Shown in pieces: positions 26,674 through 33,855 of a DNA stretch of 54,496 nucleotides. Position 1 is the first letter of the stretch. Every line of letters starts with the position of its first letter. The notes under the pieces were generated by a model. The model did not search any database. It was not told the origin of the DNA and worked only from the letters and a program-made list of their open reading frames with translations. Source of the DNA: a virus; IMG/VR virus record IMGVR_UViG_3300023176_002574, positions 1-54,496 of that record. The stretch is one strand, 5' to 3'. The translations under genes and the position numbers were made by a program.

Positions 26674-26698
26674 CATCCCAAGATTTTTGTAGTATCAT
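26670..26698 (+). promoter_or_regulatory. Sigma70-like promoter of the replication block
   Basis: TTGACA at 26670-26675 and TATCAT at 26693-26698 have exactly 17 bases between them. The -35 overlaps the stop of the previous small gene. It drives the DUF3310-like gene, gp45 and downstream genes. Confidence 0.7.
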
Positions 26699-26723
26699 GG
26701 ATATGATTCCTTTACTATGAATC

Positions 26724-27035
26724 ATGAGTGAACAGCAAAATCACCTTTGGAAATATGAAGAAGGTGAAACTTTACAAGAAGTAAGAGATTATATTTCTCA
26801 GACATATCAGGGGCATTACACCAGTAAGGAAAATAGAACACAGACCTTGGATCTGCTAGAATCCATTGGGACTGCTCCTGCTTTCTGTCAAGCGAACATC
26901 ATCAAGTATGCTTCTCGCTTTAACAAGAAGGGTCAGGAAAAAAGTGACCTGCTGAAGGTCATTCACTACGCTATCCTCTTGTATCATTTCTCTGGACTTC
27001 ACAAGAAAACTAATGGAACTTATGAAACTTTCTGA
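26724..27035 (+). CDS. DUF3310-like protein
   Basis: The 103-residue protein has the helical core FCQANIIKYASRFNKKGQEKSDLLKVIHYA, split as AFCQANIIKYASRF and KSDLLKVIHYAILLYHF. This resembles the short DUF3310 family (IKYxxRxxKK...DLxKxxxY) of many phages, sometimes called nucleotide kinase-like without experimental proof. It overlaps the gp45 start by 14 bases. Confidence 0.7.
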   Translation: MSEQQNHLWKYEEGETLQEVRDYISQTYQGHYTSKENRTQTLDLLESIGTAPAFCQANIIKYASRFNKKGQEKSDLLKVIHYAILLYHFSGLHKKTNGTYETF

Positions 27036-27681
27036 TTCTACTCTCAATATTCTTGAGAACTTTTCGACTATCAATCAGTCGATCCTGATCAAAGAAGGTT
27101 CTAAGATCAAGACTATTTCTGTCATGCGTAATATCTTGGCAGAAGCAAACGTCCCTGAAGAGTTCCCTAAGGATTTTGCCATCTATGATCTCAAGCAGTT
27201 TCTGAATGGTGTAAAACTCCACAGAAATCCTGATCTTGGATTTGACAACGATTCTTTTGTCACTATCAGTGAGGGTAAACTCAAAGCAAAATATTTCTTT
27301 GCTGATCCTTCTGTGATTGTTGCACCCCCAGACAAAGAACTTTCTCTTCCCAGCAAGGATGTTTGCTTCCAATTGGAAAGTCAGCAGTTGAATTCTCTGT
27401 TGAAAGCGTCTGCTGTCTATGGTCTTCCCGATCTTTCTGCTATTGGTGACGGGGAAAACATCAGTCTAGTTGTTCGCGACAAAGCAAACGACACATCTAA
27501 CGAGTATTCAATCGTTGTTGGCGAGACTGATGCTACGTTTGAGTTCAATTTCAAAATGGAGAATATTAAGATTCTTCCTGGTTCTTACAACGTCGTGATT
27601 TCCGAGAAACTTCTTTCTCAGTTTTTCAACGATTCTATTAACTACTATATCGCTTTGGAACCTGATTCCACATTCGGATGA
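27022..27681 (+). CDS. 45: DNA polymerase sliding clamp gp45
   Basis: The 219-residue protein starts MKLSDSTLNILENFSTINQS, as T4 gp45 does (MKLS...NFATIN), so the ATG at 27022 is preferred over 27013. FAIYDLKQFLNGV matches the T4 VAIYDLNGFLGIL segment. Trimers encircle DNA and tether gp43; in T4 the clamp is also the co-activator for gp55 late transcription. The gene overlaps speD (ATGA). Confidence 0.95.
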   Translation: MKLSDSTLNILENFSTINQSILIKEGSKIKTISVMRNILAEANVPEEFPKDFAIYDLKQFLNGVKLHRNPDLGFDNDSFVTISEGKLKAKYFFADPSVIVAPPDKELSLPSKDVCFQLESQQLNSLLKASAVYGLPDLSAIGDGENISLVVRDKANDTSNEYSIVVGETDATFEFNFKMENIKILPGSYNVVISEKLLSQFFNDSINYYIALEPDSTFG

Positions 27682-28013
27682 GACACATTCTTTTTACCCT
27701 AAAAGGTTGCTCTGAAAAACTTCTAGATGATGAGTCACACATCCGCAATGTACTTGTTCATGCGGCACATCTCTGCAAAAGTACATTGTTGGATGTCTCA
27801 TCACACAAGTTTGATCCTCAAGGTGTGACTGCTATCGCTCTCCTTGCTGAGAGTCATATCAGCATTCATACCTGGCCAGAGAATGGTATGGCAGTGTGTG
27901 ATGTCTTTACCTGTGGTGAGCATACAGTGCCTCGTGCTGGTGTTACTTACATGTATGAGATGTTTGATGCCAATGACATTGTTTCAAATGAGTTTATGAG
28001 ACCCTTAGAATGA
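27678..28013 (+). CDS. speD: S-adenosylmethionine decarboxylase proenzyme
   Basis: The 111-residue bacterial-type SpeD has the self-cleavage site in LLAESHISIHTWPE: the chain is expected to cut between Glu58 and Ser59, Ser59 becoming the pyruvoyl group. The catalytic FTCG segment is at 77-80. It makes decarboxylated SAM for spermidine synthesis and is a known cyanophage auxiliary gene. It sits between clamp and clamp loader, coupled by overlaps on both sides. Confidence 0.94.
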   Translation: MRHILFTLKGCSEKLLDDESHIRNVLVHAAHLCKSTLLDVSSHKFDPQGVTAIALLAESHISIHTWPENGMAVCDVFTCGEHTVPRAGVTYMYEMFDANDIVSNEFMRPLE

Positions 28014-28165
28014 CTTGGACTATTCCTGTTGAAGAAGATGAAAATGGGGAGTTGTTCCTCACATTTCCTGAAGATCTACTACAAGAATCTGGTCTAGAAC
28101 CAGGAGATGATGTAGAGTGGATTGACAATAATGATGGATCATTTACTCTCAAAAAACTGAACTGA
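28010..28165 (+). CDS. AbrB/SpoVT-like small protein
   Basis: The 51-residue ORF overlaps the speD stop. It reads MTWTIPVEEDENGELFLTFP then DLLQESGLEPGDDVEWID, matching the swapped-hairpin pattern (hydrophobic strand, P-x-x-L-L-x-x-x-G-L-x-P-G-D, strand) of AbrB-type DNA-binding or antitoxin proteins. It could be a transcriptional regulator. It is followed three bases later by gp44. Confidence 0.65.
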   Translation: MTWTIPVEEDENGELFLTFPEDLLQESGLEPGDDVEWIDNNDGSFTLKKLN

Positions 28166-28168
28166 CTT

Positions 28169-29122
28169 ATGTCTTCTCGTGATGATTTTATTTGGGTCGA
28201 AAAATATCGCCCCAAAACTATTGAAGAATGTATTCTCCCAGAACGAATCAAGAAAACTTTTCAAGAGTTTTTGGTTAAGGGAGAGATTCCTAATATGCTT
28301 TTGTCTGGACCCCCTGGCATTGGCAAAACTACCGTTGCAAAAGCACTTTGTAGCGAACTGGGGGTTGACGTTTATGTGATCAATGGATCAGATGAAGGAC
28401 GATTTCTTGATACGGTTAGGAACCAAGCAAAGAACTTTGCTTCGACCGTCTCACTTCAAGGACTGGGTTCAAAGCACAAAGTCATCATTATTGATGAGGC
28501 TGACAACACGACCCACGACGTACAACTCCTCCTACGGGCAAATATTGAGGCATTTTATAAAAACTGCCGATTTATCTTCACGTGTAATTACAAAAACAAA
28601 ATCATTCAACCACTCCACTCCAGGTGTAGTGTCGTCGATTTTGCCTTCACGGGAGAAGAAAAACAAGACCTTGCCGCCAAATTCTTTAGGAGACTCAAAG
28701 AGATCCTGGTTGCAGAAGGTATTGAATCTGATCCAAAAGTACTGGTAGAACTAATCAAGAATCACTTCCCAGATTGGCGTCGTGTTCTTAATGAATGCCA
28801 ACGCTACTCTGTAAGTGGTAGTATTGATACTGGTATTCTGTCAACTTTTGGTGAAGTTCAGGTCAATGAGTTGGTTAAGAACCTGAAGAAAAAGAATTTT
28901 ACTGAAGTTCGTAAGTGGATTGTTTCTAACCTAGACAATGATCCTAACCAACTACTTAGAAAAATCTATGACAACCTGCACCAGAGTTTAGTTCCCTCCA
29001 CAATTCCTGCGGCGGTATTGATCATTGCAAAGTATCAATATCAATCTGCGTTTGTCGCTGATCAAGAGATCAATCTTCTTGCCGCACTAACTGAGATTAT
29101 GGTTGACTGTCAATTCAAATGA
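28169..29122 (+). CDS. 44: Clamp loader large subunit gp44
   Basis: This 317-residue AAA+ protein begins with WVEKYRPKTIEECILPE, then Walker A GPPGIGKTT at 47-55, Walker B IIIDEADN at 106-113 and the PLHSRC sensor/arginine-finger region. It loads gp45 with gp62. In T4 gp62 follows immediately; here a 2.3-kb insert separates them. The stop overlaps the next oxygenase start (ATGA). Confidence 0.96.
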   Translation: MSSRDDFIWVEKYRPKTIEECILPERIKKTFQEFLVKGEIPNMLLSGPPGIGKTTVAKALCSELGVDVYVINGSDEGRFLDTVRNQAKNFASTVSLQGLGSKHKVIIIDEADNTTHDVQLLLRANIEAFYKNCRFIFTCNYKNKIIQPLHSRCSVVDFAFTGEEKQDLAAKFFRRLKEILVAEGIESDPKVLVELIKNHFPDWRRVLNECQRYSVSGSIDTGILSTFGEVQVNELVKNLKKKNFTEVRKWIVSNLDNDPNQLLRKIYDNLHQSLVPSTIPAAVLIIAKYQYQSAFVADQEINLLAALTEIMVDCQFK

Positions 29123-29691
29123 GATATCAACAAGTATCTAACTACGTTTATCAGTTTCCATCAGTACTTCCGCCAAAGTTATTTTTGCAGGGATATGATG
29201 AGTTTTCTCTTTCCAACAATAGTTGGATGGTAAAACAGGAACGACAACGTATCACAGAGTATGACCGCCATCCATACTGGTTTGGTATTGAAAAAGTCAG
29301 AGGCGATACTCTAGGTTGGTCTAATTCTTTGATTGACATTGGAGCATCGCTAAAACTGATAGCAGAGCATACGCTCAAAACAAAATTGAGATTAGGAAGG
29401 ATAAACACCAACATCCAGGCATATGGCATGGAGTCTTCTTTTCATAAAGATGGCACCGACAAAGATTGGACCTTTATGGTCTTCTTTAATCCTACATGGA
29501 ATGCTGAATGGGGTGGTGATCTTCGCATTCAAATTGATGAAGGAGATTACATCGGGTTTACACCATTTCCGAATAGTGGTATACTATTCAAAGCAGATCT
29601 TGAACATAAAGGTGATCCTCCAAACAGACTGTGCAACTTTTTGAGATACAGCGCAGCATTTACATTTTTTGATTATGAATCTCCCCTTTGA
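29119..29691 (+). CDS. 2OG-Fe(II) oxygenase, canonical HxD
   Basis: The 190-residue protein has His109-x-Asp111 in SSFHKDGTD, the distal His163 in LEHKGD and Arg176 in NFLRYSAAFTF. Those four residues are the expected Fe(II) and 2-oxoglutarate ligands. The strand FMVFFNPTWNAEWGGDLRI is typical of the family. It is the first gene of the insert between gp44 and gp62, coupled to gp44. The substrate is unknown. Confidence 0.8.
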   Translation: MRYQQVSNYVYQFPSVLPPKLFLQGYDEFSLSNNSWMVKQERQRITEYDRHPYWFGIEKVRGDTLGWSNSLIDIGASLKLIAEHTLKTKLRLGRINTNIQAYGMESSFHKDGTDKDWTFMVFFNPTWNAEWGGDLRIQIDEGDYIGFTPFPNSGILFKADLEHKGDPPNRLCNFLRYSAAFTFFDYESPL

Positions 29692-30274
29692 TAATGACAA
29701 AGTTGATTGGCAACTGGTCGCAAACACTGTTCACTGGTATAAGGATAGTGGCAAACCCATGGAAAGAGCATTTGCCTCTCTCCTGTTTGAGGTTGGCATT
29801 TCCGAAGCATCTGGTGGGCAGTTTCGTTATGTTGGCAACGAAGAAGTTGGCGTTGATCTAAGAATCAATTCCAATAACGAAGGACTGGAAATTAAGTCTC
29901 AGTTCGATCTATTCCCCAAAACAAACCGTGGGAAAAAGACCAAAAAAATGGGATACACTTCATTCCATTCTGCAGAAAAAACCTGTGATGATTTTGACAT
30001 TCATTGCGATCATTTGATTTTGATCGACAAGAATGTGGATCGTTTCAGGTGTGCATATATCTCCAAGGAGACCATGGAGAAGCATAGAACTGAGATTTTT
30101 ACTGAAAACAAATCTGGTATCTTTGCACAGTTCTCTATGGATCATCTGACTTTTATTACTGACAAGTTAGTTTCTCATCCGACTCATGACTTCCAACCCA
30201 TTGAAGTCATTCAAAACATCGTTCGTGAAGAAGTCCTGAAACTATACAATGAAAGAAACCAAACTGACACCTGA
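29675..30274 (+). CDS. PD-(D/E)xK-type nuclease-like protein
   Basis: With ATG at 29675 the protein is 199 residues. An N-terminal helix with ERAFASLLFEVG (near residue 30) is followed by Asp61 in GVDLRI and Glu72-x-Lys74 in LEIKSQFD. This spacing fits a restriction-endonuclease-like active site. A conserved-looking KKTKKMGYTSFH segment may be substrate specific. It overlaps the oxygenase and the DruA-like gene. DNA cleavage is inferred from the motif, not shown. Confidence 0.6.
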   Translation: MNLPFDNDKVDWQLVANTVHWYKDSGKPMERAFASLLFEVGISEASGGQFRYVGNEEVGVDLRINSNNEGLEIKSQFDLFPKTNRGKKTKKMGYTSFHSAEKTCDDFDIHCDHLILIDKNVDRFRCAYISKETMEKHRTEIFTENKSGIFAQFSMDHLTFITDKLVSHPTHDFQPIEVIQNIVREEVLKLYNERNQTDT

Positions 30275-31319
30275 TAATGCTGTCTTGGCAGCAGATAAAT
30301 TTATTGACTATTACTCTGGATTCAATCGGATTGATGATTATCTTCGTCATGTGAAGAAGAGTCGTGTCTCAAAACGTCCTGGTGTTTTGTTTGGTGCAGA
30401 GACGGAGATGTTTAGTAACTTCTCCATGAGACCTGAAGACTTTAAGATTCGTATTCATACAGTTGATACTAATCCTAAGACTACATCCAGGTACAATCAG
30501 AATTTATATTCTGATACTCTTAATCTCACAGCATCAAATGCAGTTGAAGAGGCGATTCCTGGTCGCACGCTTAAGTGGATCGTAGAAGAAGAAACCACAA
30601 AGACTATCTTAGGTGTAGTCAGGTTTGGATCTCCAACAATCAATTCTAAACCTAGGAATGATTACTTTGGGGAAATCTTACCTCTATCGCAAATCAACAA
30701 AGAATTTGTGATGGGTTTCAACATTGTTCCAGTTCAACCTTTTGGTTATAACTATCTGGGTGGCAAACTTCTTGCTCTTCTTGCCTGCTCTCAAGAACTG
30801 AAGTATCAGTTTGATGAGAAGTATGGAACAGATCTCAAGTACTTTGAAACTACATCACTATATGGAACTACTAAAGGAGTGTCCATGTACGACGGTCTAA
30901 AACCGTTTCTAAGGCACATTGGAGACACTGAGAGTAACTTTCTACCTTTGTTCCACGACGAGTACTTTAGAGACCTTTTCTGGTGGTTTAATGATAATGC
31001 CAATCAAGGTGAACGCTTGATTGCTGCAGACAAGTCATCAAAGAAGTTAAAGATTCAAACTAAGATGATCTCCATCATTAGAAATTCTTTGACTGATAGT
31101 GACAAACTTAAGCAGTTCAATGATTGTATTGATCATGCTAAATCACTTACAGAAAAGAAACGATACTATCTTGGAGATTTTCGTCACACTGCTGATCAAG
31201 CGATTGAGTGGTGGGTCAAGAAAGCAACTAAGAGGTATGATAAGTTGAAGACTGAAGGAAGACTGAGGTCTGAACTTGAAATCTGGTCACCTGGTGTTGA
31301 TTTGGAGATCATTAGATAA
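30249..31319 (+). CDS. DruA/DUF4338-like protein
   Basis: This 356-residue protein has segments that resemble the DUF4338 (DruA) family of the Druantia anti-phage system: ILGVVRFGSP followed by NDYFGEI near residue 120-138; YNYLGGKLLALLACSQELK near 171-189; and YFETTSLYGTTKGVSMYDGL near 198-217. The family has no known biochemical activity. A Lys/Arg-rich C-terminal third is helical. It overlaps the nuclease-like gene by 26 bases and the next gene by TAATG. The match is by eye and should be tested. Confidence 0.5.
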   Translation: MKETKLTPDNAVLAADKFIDYYSGFNRIDDYLRHVKKSRVSKRPGVLFGAETEMFSNFSMRPEDFKIRIHTVDTNPKTTSRYNQNLYSDTLNLTASNAVEEAIPGRTLKWIVEEETTKTILGVVRFGSPTINSKPRNDYFGEILPLSQINKEFVMGFNIVPVQPFGYNYLGGKLLALLACSQELKYQFDEKYGTDLKYFETTSLYGTTKGVSMYDGLKPFLRHIGDTESNFLPLFHDEYFRDLFWWFNDNANQGERLIAADKSSKKLKIQTKMISIIRNSLTDSDKLKQFNDCIDHAKSLTEKKRYYLGDFRHTADQAIEWWVKKATKRYDKLKTEGRLRSELEIWSPGVDLEIIR

Positions 31320-31519
31320 TGTGGAGAATCTGGGCAAAAGCACTGGGGCAGAAAGATGGACGAAATGACAGAGAAGCAGATACTGTTGCTGGCATACGCA
31401 CCCTTATTTTTGTTTCTTACTTGGCTACCAACCTTTTTATTATTAGTGGAGTGATTAGGCACTGGAATGACGTACCAACTAAAAGACTGGTTGAACAGCA
31501 TCAACCATCAAAAAAATGA
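31319..31519 (+). CDS. Small membrane protein
   Basis: The 66-residue protein has one likely transmembrane helix (TLIFVSYLATNLFIISGVI, residues 28-46) flanked by charged ends. It is the last gene of the gp44-gp62 insert and overlaps gp62 by 53 bases. Function is unknown. Confidence 0.6.
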   Translation: MWRIWAKALGQKDGRNDREADTVAGIRTLIFVSYLATNLFIISGVIRHWNDVPTKRLVEQHQPSKK

Positions 31520-31850
31520 TCTGTTTGAAGAGGGTGCCTCTGCTAAAGAATACCCTGCATACATTGTCAACCGCTGTTTGTCTGGCGATCTTGATGCAAT
31601 TATGTTTGCTAATGAGATGAATCTGAATCCCAATCTTGATTCTGATTTACAGTATTATTTTTTGCTAAATACTTTGAGAAAACGGAAACGTTTTAATCCC
31701 TGGCTCAAAAAAGAAAAACTTGAAGATCTTGAAGTTGTAAAGTCTTACTATGGTTATAGTAATGAAAAAGCACGAGAGGTTTTGAGCATTTTGAATTCTG
31801 AGCAAATTGCATTTATTAGATCAAGACTTGACCGTGGAGGCAAAACATGA
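31467..31850 (+). CDS. 62: Clamp loader small subunit gp62
   Basis: The 127-residue protein has KDWLNSINHQKNDLFEE at its N-terminus, YIVNRCLSGDLDAIMFANEMN and RFNPWLKKEKLEDLEVVK, which are characteristic of gp62 in cyanophages. T4 gp62 is longer (187). It completes the gp44/62 loader. It overlaps both the upstream membrane protein and regA, as in the T4 44-62-regA operon. Confidence 0.88.
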   Translation: MTYQLKDWLNSINHQKNDLFEEGASAKEYPAYIVNRCLSGDLDAIMFANEMNLNPNLDSDLQYYFLLNTLRKRKRFNPWLKKEKLEDLEVVKSYYGYSNEKAREVLSILNSEQIAFIRSRLDRGGKT

Positions 31851-32281
31851 GCGTCGTGAATGAACCTGAGATTAATTGGAGTCAGGACATGATGGTTGAA
31901 GTCATTCTGGGCGAACCAGATGACTTTCTTAAAGTAAGAGAAACTCTGACACGTATTGGAGTCGCTTCTCGCAAAGAAAAGAAATTATACCAGTCCTGTC
32001 ATATTCTACATAAACAGGGCAGATACTATATTGTACACTTTAAAGAACTGTTTGCTCTAGATGGTAAGAAAGTAAATCTTACTGTCAATGATATTCAGCG
32101 TAGAAATAGAATTACACAACTAATTGCTGACTGGGGACTTATTCAACTTCAAGATGCAAGTTCTATTTCTGATATTGCACCTCTGAATCAAATTAAAGTT
32201 TTGTCTTACAAGGACAAGAATGATTGGATTCTAGAAAGCAAATATAACATCGGAAAGAAGAAAGTAGCACAAACCGAATGA
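31847..32281 (+). CDS. regA: Translational repressor RegA
   Basis: This 144-residue RNA-binding protein is slightly longer than T4 RegA (122). The segments VILGEPDDFLKVRETLTRIG, LYQSCHILHKQGRYYIVHFK and ELFALDGK match. RegA represses translation of early mRNAs, including clamp and clamp loader, by binding at start codons. It follows gp62 (ATGA overlap) and is closed by a strong terminator. Confidence 0.92.
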   Translation: MSVVNEPEINWSQDMMVEVILGEPDDFLKVRETLTRIGVASRKEKKLYQSCHILHKQGRYYIVHFKELFALDGKKVNLTVNDIQRRNRITQLIADWGLIQLQDASSISDIAPLNQIKVLSYKDKNDWILESKYNIGKKKVAQTE

Positions 32282-32286
32282 TTATG

Positions 32287-32310
32287 TAGGGGGATCCACA
32301 CCCCCTTTTT
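32287..32310 (+). terminator. Rho-independent terminator after regA
   Basis: GGGGG/CCCCC with a 7-base loop (ATCCACA) and five T residues. It ends the gp45-44-62-regA unit. Confidence 0.9.
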
Positions 32311-32322
32311 AATGCGTTCTGT

Positions 32323-32328
32323 TATAAT
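32323..32328 (+). promoter_or_regulatory. Possible -10 element for hsp20
   Basis: TATAAT in the 99-base gap between regA and hsp20, 53 bases before the hsp20 ATG. No convincing -35 lies 17 bases upstream because that place is the C-run of the terminator, so it may need an activator or be accidental. Confidence 0.35.
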
Positions 32329-32380
32329 TAGTAGTGGATGCCGAAAGGGTCCAAAATTAACAGACGCTTTAGAGGTCACT

Positions 32381-32827
32381 ATGTTTACCGACGCAAATGT
32401 TTTCACACTCAGTGTGCCCGAAACCAAACGCTATCTGAGAGACATTCAGAGAAATAGTATTGGGATGGATGAATGGTTTAGGAGGTTTGAGACAGCACAT
32501 GAATCTCAAACAAATTATCCCCCATTCAACCTAGTAAAAGAAACCGCAACCAAGTTTAGACTAGAGATTGCTCTAGCAGGTTATGGTAAGGAAGACATTG
32601 AAGTTAGTACGGAATGGAACAAACTTCATATAGAATCCAAGAAAGTAGAAGAAAGCGAAGTAGAGTATGTGCATCGTGGTGTAGCAAAACGTGCTTTCAA
32701 TCGCAGTTGGACACTATCTGATGATGTAGTTGTTGGAGCAGTTTCATTTGAGAATGGAATGCTTACAATTGAACTAAATCGAGTTGTACCAGAACATCAA
32801 ATGCGTAAAGTATACGAAATTGCATAA
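32381..32827 (+). CDS. hsp20: Small heat shock protein Hsp20
   Basis: The 148-residue protein has an alpha-crystallin domain: FNLVKETATKFRLEIALAGY, KEDIEVSTEWNKLHIESK, RSWTLSDDVVVGAVSFENG and a final MLTIELNRVVPE strand. Hsp20 holds unfolded proteins and is common in T4-like cyanophages. The ATG at 32381 is preferred; an in-frame upstream ATG at 32312 lies right after the terminator. It sits between regA and gp43, outside the T4 order. Confidence 0.92.
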   Translation: MFTDANVFTLSVPETKRYLRDIQRNSIGMDEWFRRFETAHESQTNYPPFNLVKETATKFRLEIALAGYGKEDIEVSTEWNKLHIESKKVEESEVEYVHRGVAKRAFNRSWTLSDDVVVGAVSFENGMLTIELNRVVPEHQMRKVYEIA

Positions 32828-32830
32828 ATA
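32824..32830 (+). promoter_or_regulatory. Late promoter motif overlapping the hsp20 stop
   Basis: GCATAAATATAG puts ATAAATA across the hsp20 TAA stop. It precedes a terminator-like hairpin and the nucleotidyltransferase gene. Confidence 0.5.
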
Positions 32831-32833
32831 TAG

Positions 32834-32862
32834 AAGGAGTGAGTATATACTCTCTCCTTTTT
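32834..32862 (+). terminator. Terminator-like hairpin after hsp20
   Basis: AAGGAG-T-GAGTA pairs with TACTC-T-CTCCTT (one T-T mismatch) and is followed by a T-run. It is nearly a perfect palindrome. It ends five bases before the possible ATG at 32867. Confidence 0.75.
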
Positions 32863-32875
32863 CTGTATGAAGTAT

Positions 32876-33595
32876 ATGAAGAATCTTCAAAAATTCTTAG
32901 AGCAATCGGTATCTCATTTTTATCAATCTGATTTAAATGGGACATTTTGGCATGAGAAAAAATTGAAGTCTATTGTGAGACTTCAACTTCTAAGAATTGC
33001 TGATGCTTTCATTGACTTCACTGAGATAAGTCCAGAGGCGGTAGTAGACGTAATTTTAGTAGGCGGAAACGCAGGATATAACTATACTAGTAATTCAGAT
33101 CTTGATCTGCACATTGTTGTAGATACTGATAAAATACCAGATTGCGACGAAAATATAATTTCGGATTATTTTAAAGATAAAAAACACCTCTGGACTTTAA
33201 CTCATAATATTACAATTTACGGAACACCCGTAGAACCTTATATTGAAACTCCTGGTACTCCTAGAAAGAAATATCAAGGTGTATATTCTGTGATGAAAAA
33301 TCAATGGATTCAAGAACCAACCACTCCAACGGGTGAGATTGATTCTGAAGCAGTAGATAAGAAAGTAAAGGATTACATCCATCGTATTGAAAATGTCTTG
33401 CAGACTACTAACGATGAGAATGTAATTAGAGAACTAATTAAAAAACTGGGTCGTTACCGTGAGTCTGGTCTCCAAAAGGGCGGAGAGTATGGTATCGAAA
33501 ACCTTGTATTTAAGAGACTGCGAGCAGGCGGGTATATTGACAAACTCAGGCAGTATGTGGTACACTTAAAGGACAAGAACCTATCCTTGTTATGA
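32876..33595 (+). CDS. Predicted nucleotidyltransferase
   Basis: The 239-residue protein (242 if the start is 32867) has the polymerase-beta-like motif GGNAGYNYTSNSDLDLHIVV: Gly63-Gly64, Ser74, then Asp75 and Asp77 as metal ligands. The rest is helical with KPYRESGLQKGG-like charged segments (seen as LGRYRESGLQKGGEYG). It may add a nucleotide to RNA or a protein, target unknown. Its start lies just after a hairpin; the stop overlaps the next ORF. Confidence 0.68.
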   Translation: MKNLQKFLEQSVSHFYQSDLNGTFWHEKKLKSIVRLQLLRIADAFIDFTEISPEAVVDVILVGGNAGYNYTSNSDLDLHIVVDTDKIPDCDENIISDYFKDKKHLWTLTHNITIYGTPVEPYIETPGTPRKKYQGVYSVMKNQWIQEPTTPTGEIDSEAVDKKVKDYIHRIENVLQTTNDENVIRELIKKLGRYRESGLQKGGEYGIENLVFKRLRAGGYIDKLRQYVVHLKDKNLSLL

Positions 33596-33855
33596 TCAAA
33601 ATTTTGATGTTGAAGTTGGGAATCATTTTGGTTGCCAGTATTGAAGATATTGGTTCTGAACTTGGTGAACCTGATTGCAAACTAACGAATCCGTTTACCT
33701 TGACGCAGAACGTAGACGGCAAGTGGAACGTACTACAACCATGGCCTGAATTTACTAGTCAGAGAACCGCAGTAATTCACTCTGACAGCATCTTGACTAT
33801 TGTCGAACCGACCAAAGAACTGATCCAGAAATTCCAAGAACTGACTGCTGAATGA
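33592..33855 (+). CDS. Conserved hypothetical, small beta-rich protein
   Basis: The 87-residue protein has ILVASIEDIGSELGEPDCKL and TAVIHSDSILTIVEPTKEL, a layout like the Sm/SH3-like small proteins of cyanophages and resembling the N-terminal part of the gene at 20578. An alternative start is the ATG at 33607. It overlaps the DNA polymerase start (ATGA), so it is translationally coupled to gp43. Confidence 0.62.
   Translation: MIKILMLKLGIILVASIEDIGSELGEPDCKLTNPFTLTQNVDGKWNVLQPWPEFTSQRTAVIHSDSILTIVEPTKELIQKFQELTAE

Noticed and set aside
32312-32380. Upstream extension of hsp20 from the ATG at 32312
   Set aside because: That ATG lies directly after the regA terminator and covers a likely -10 element; the extra residues do not look like an Hsp20 N-terminus, so 32381 was used.
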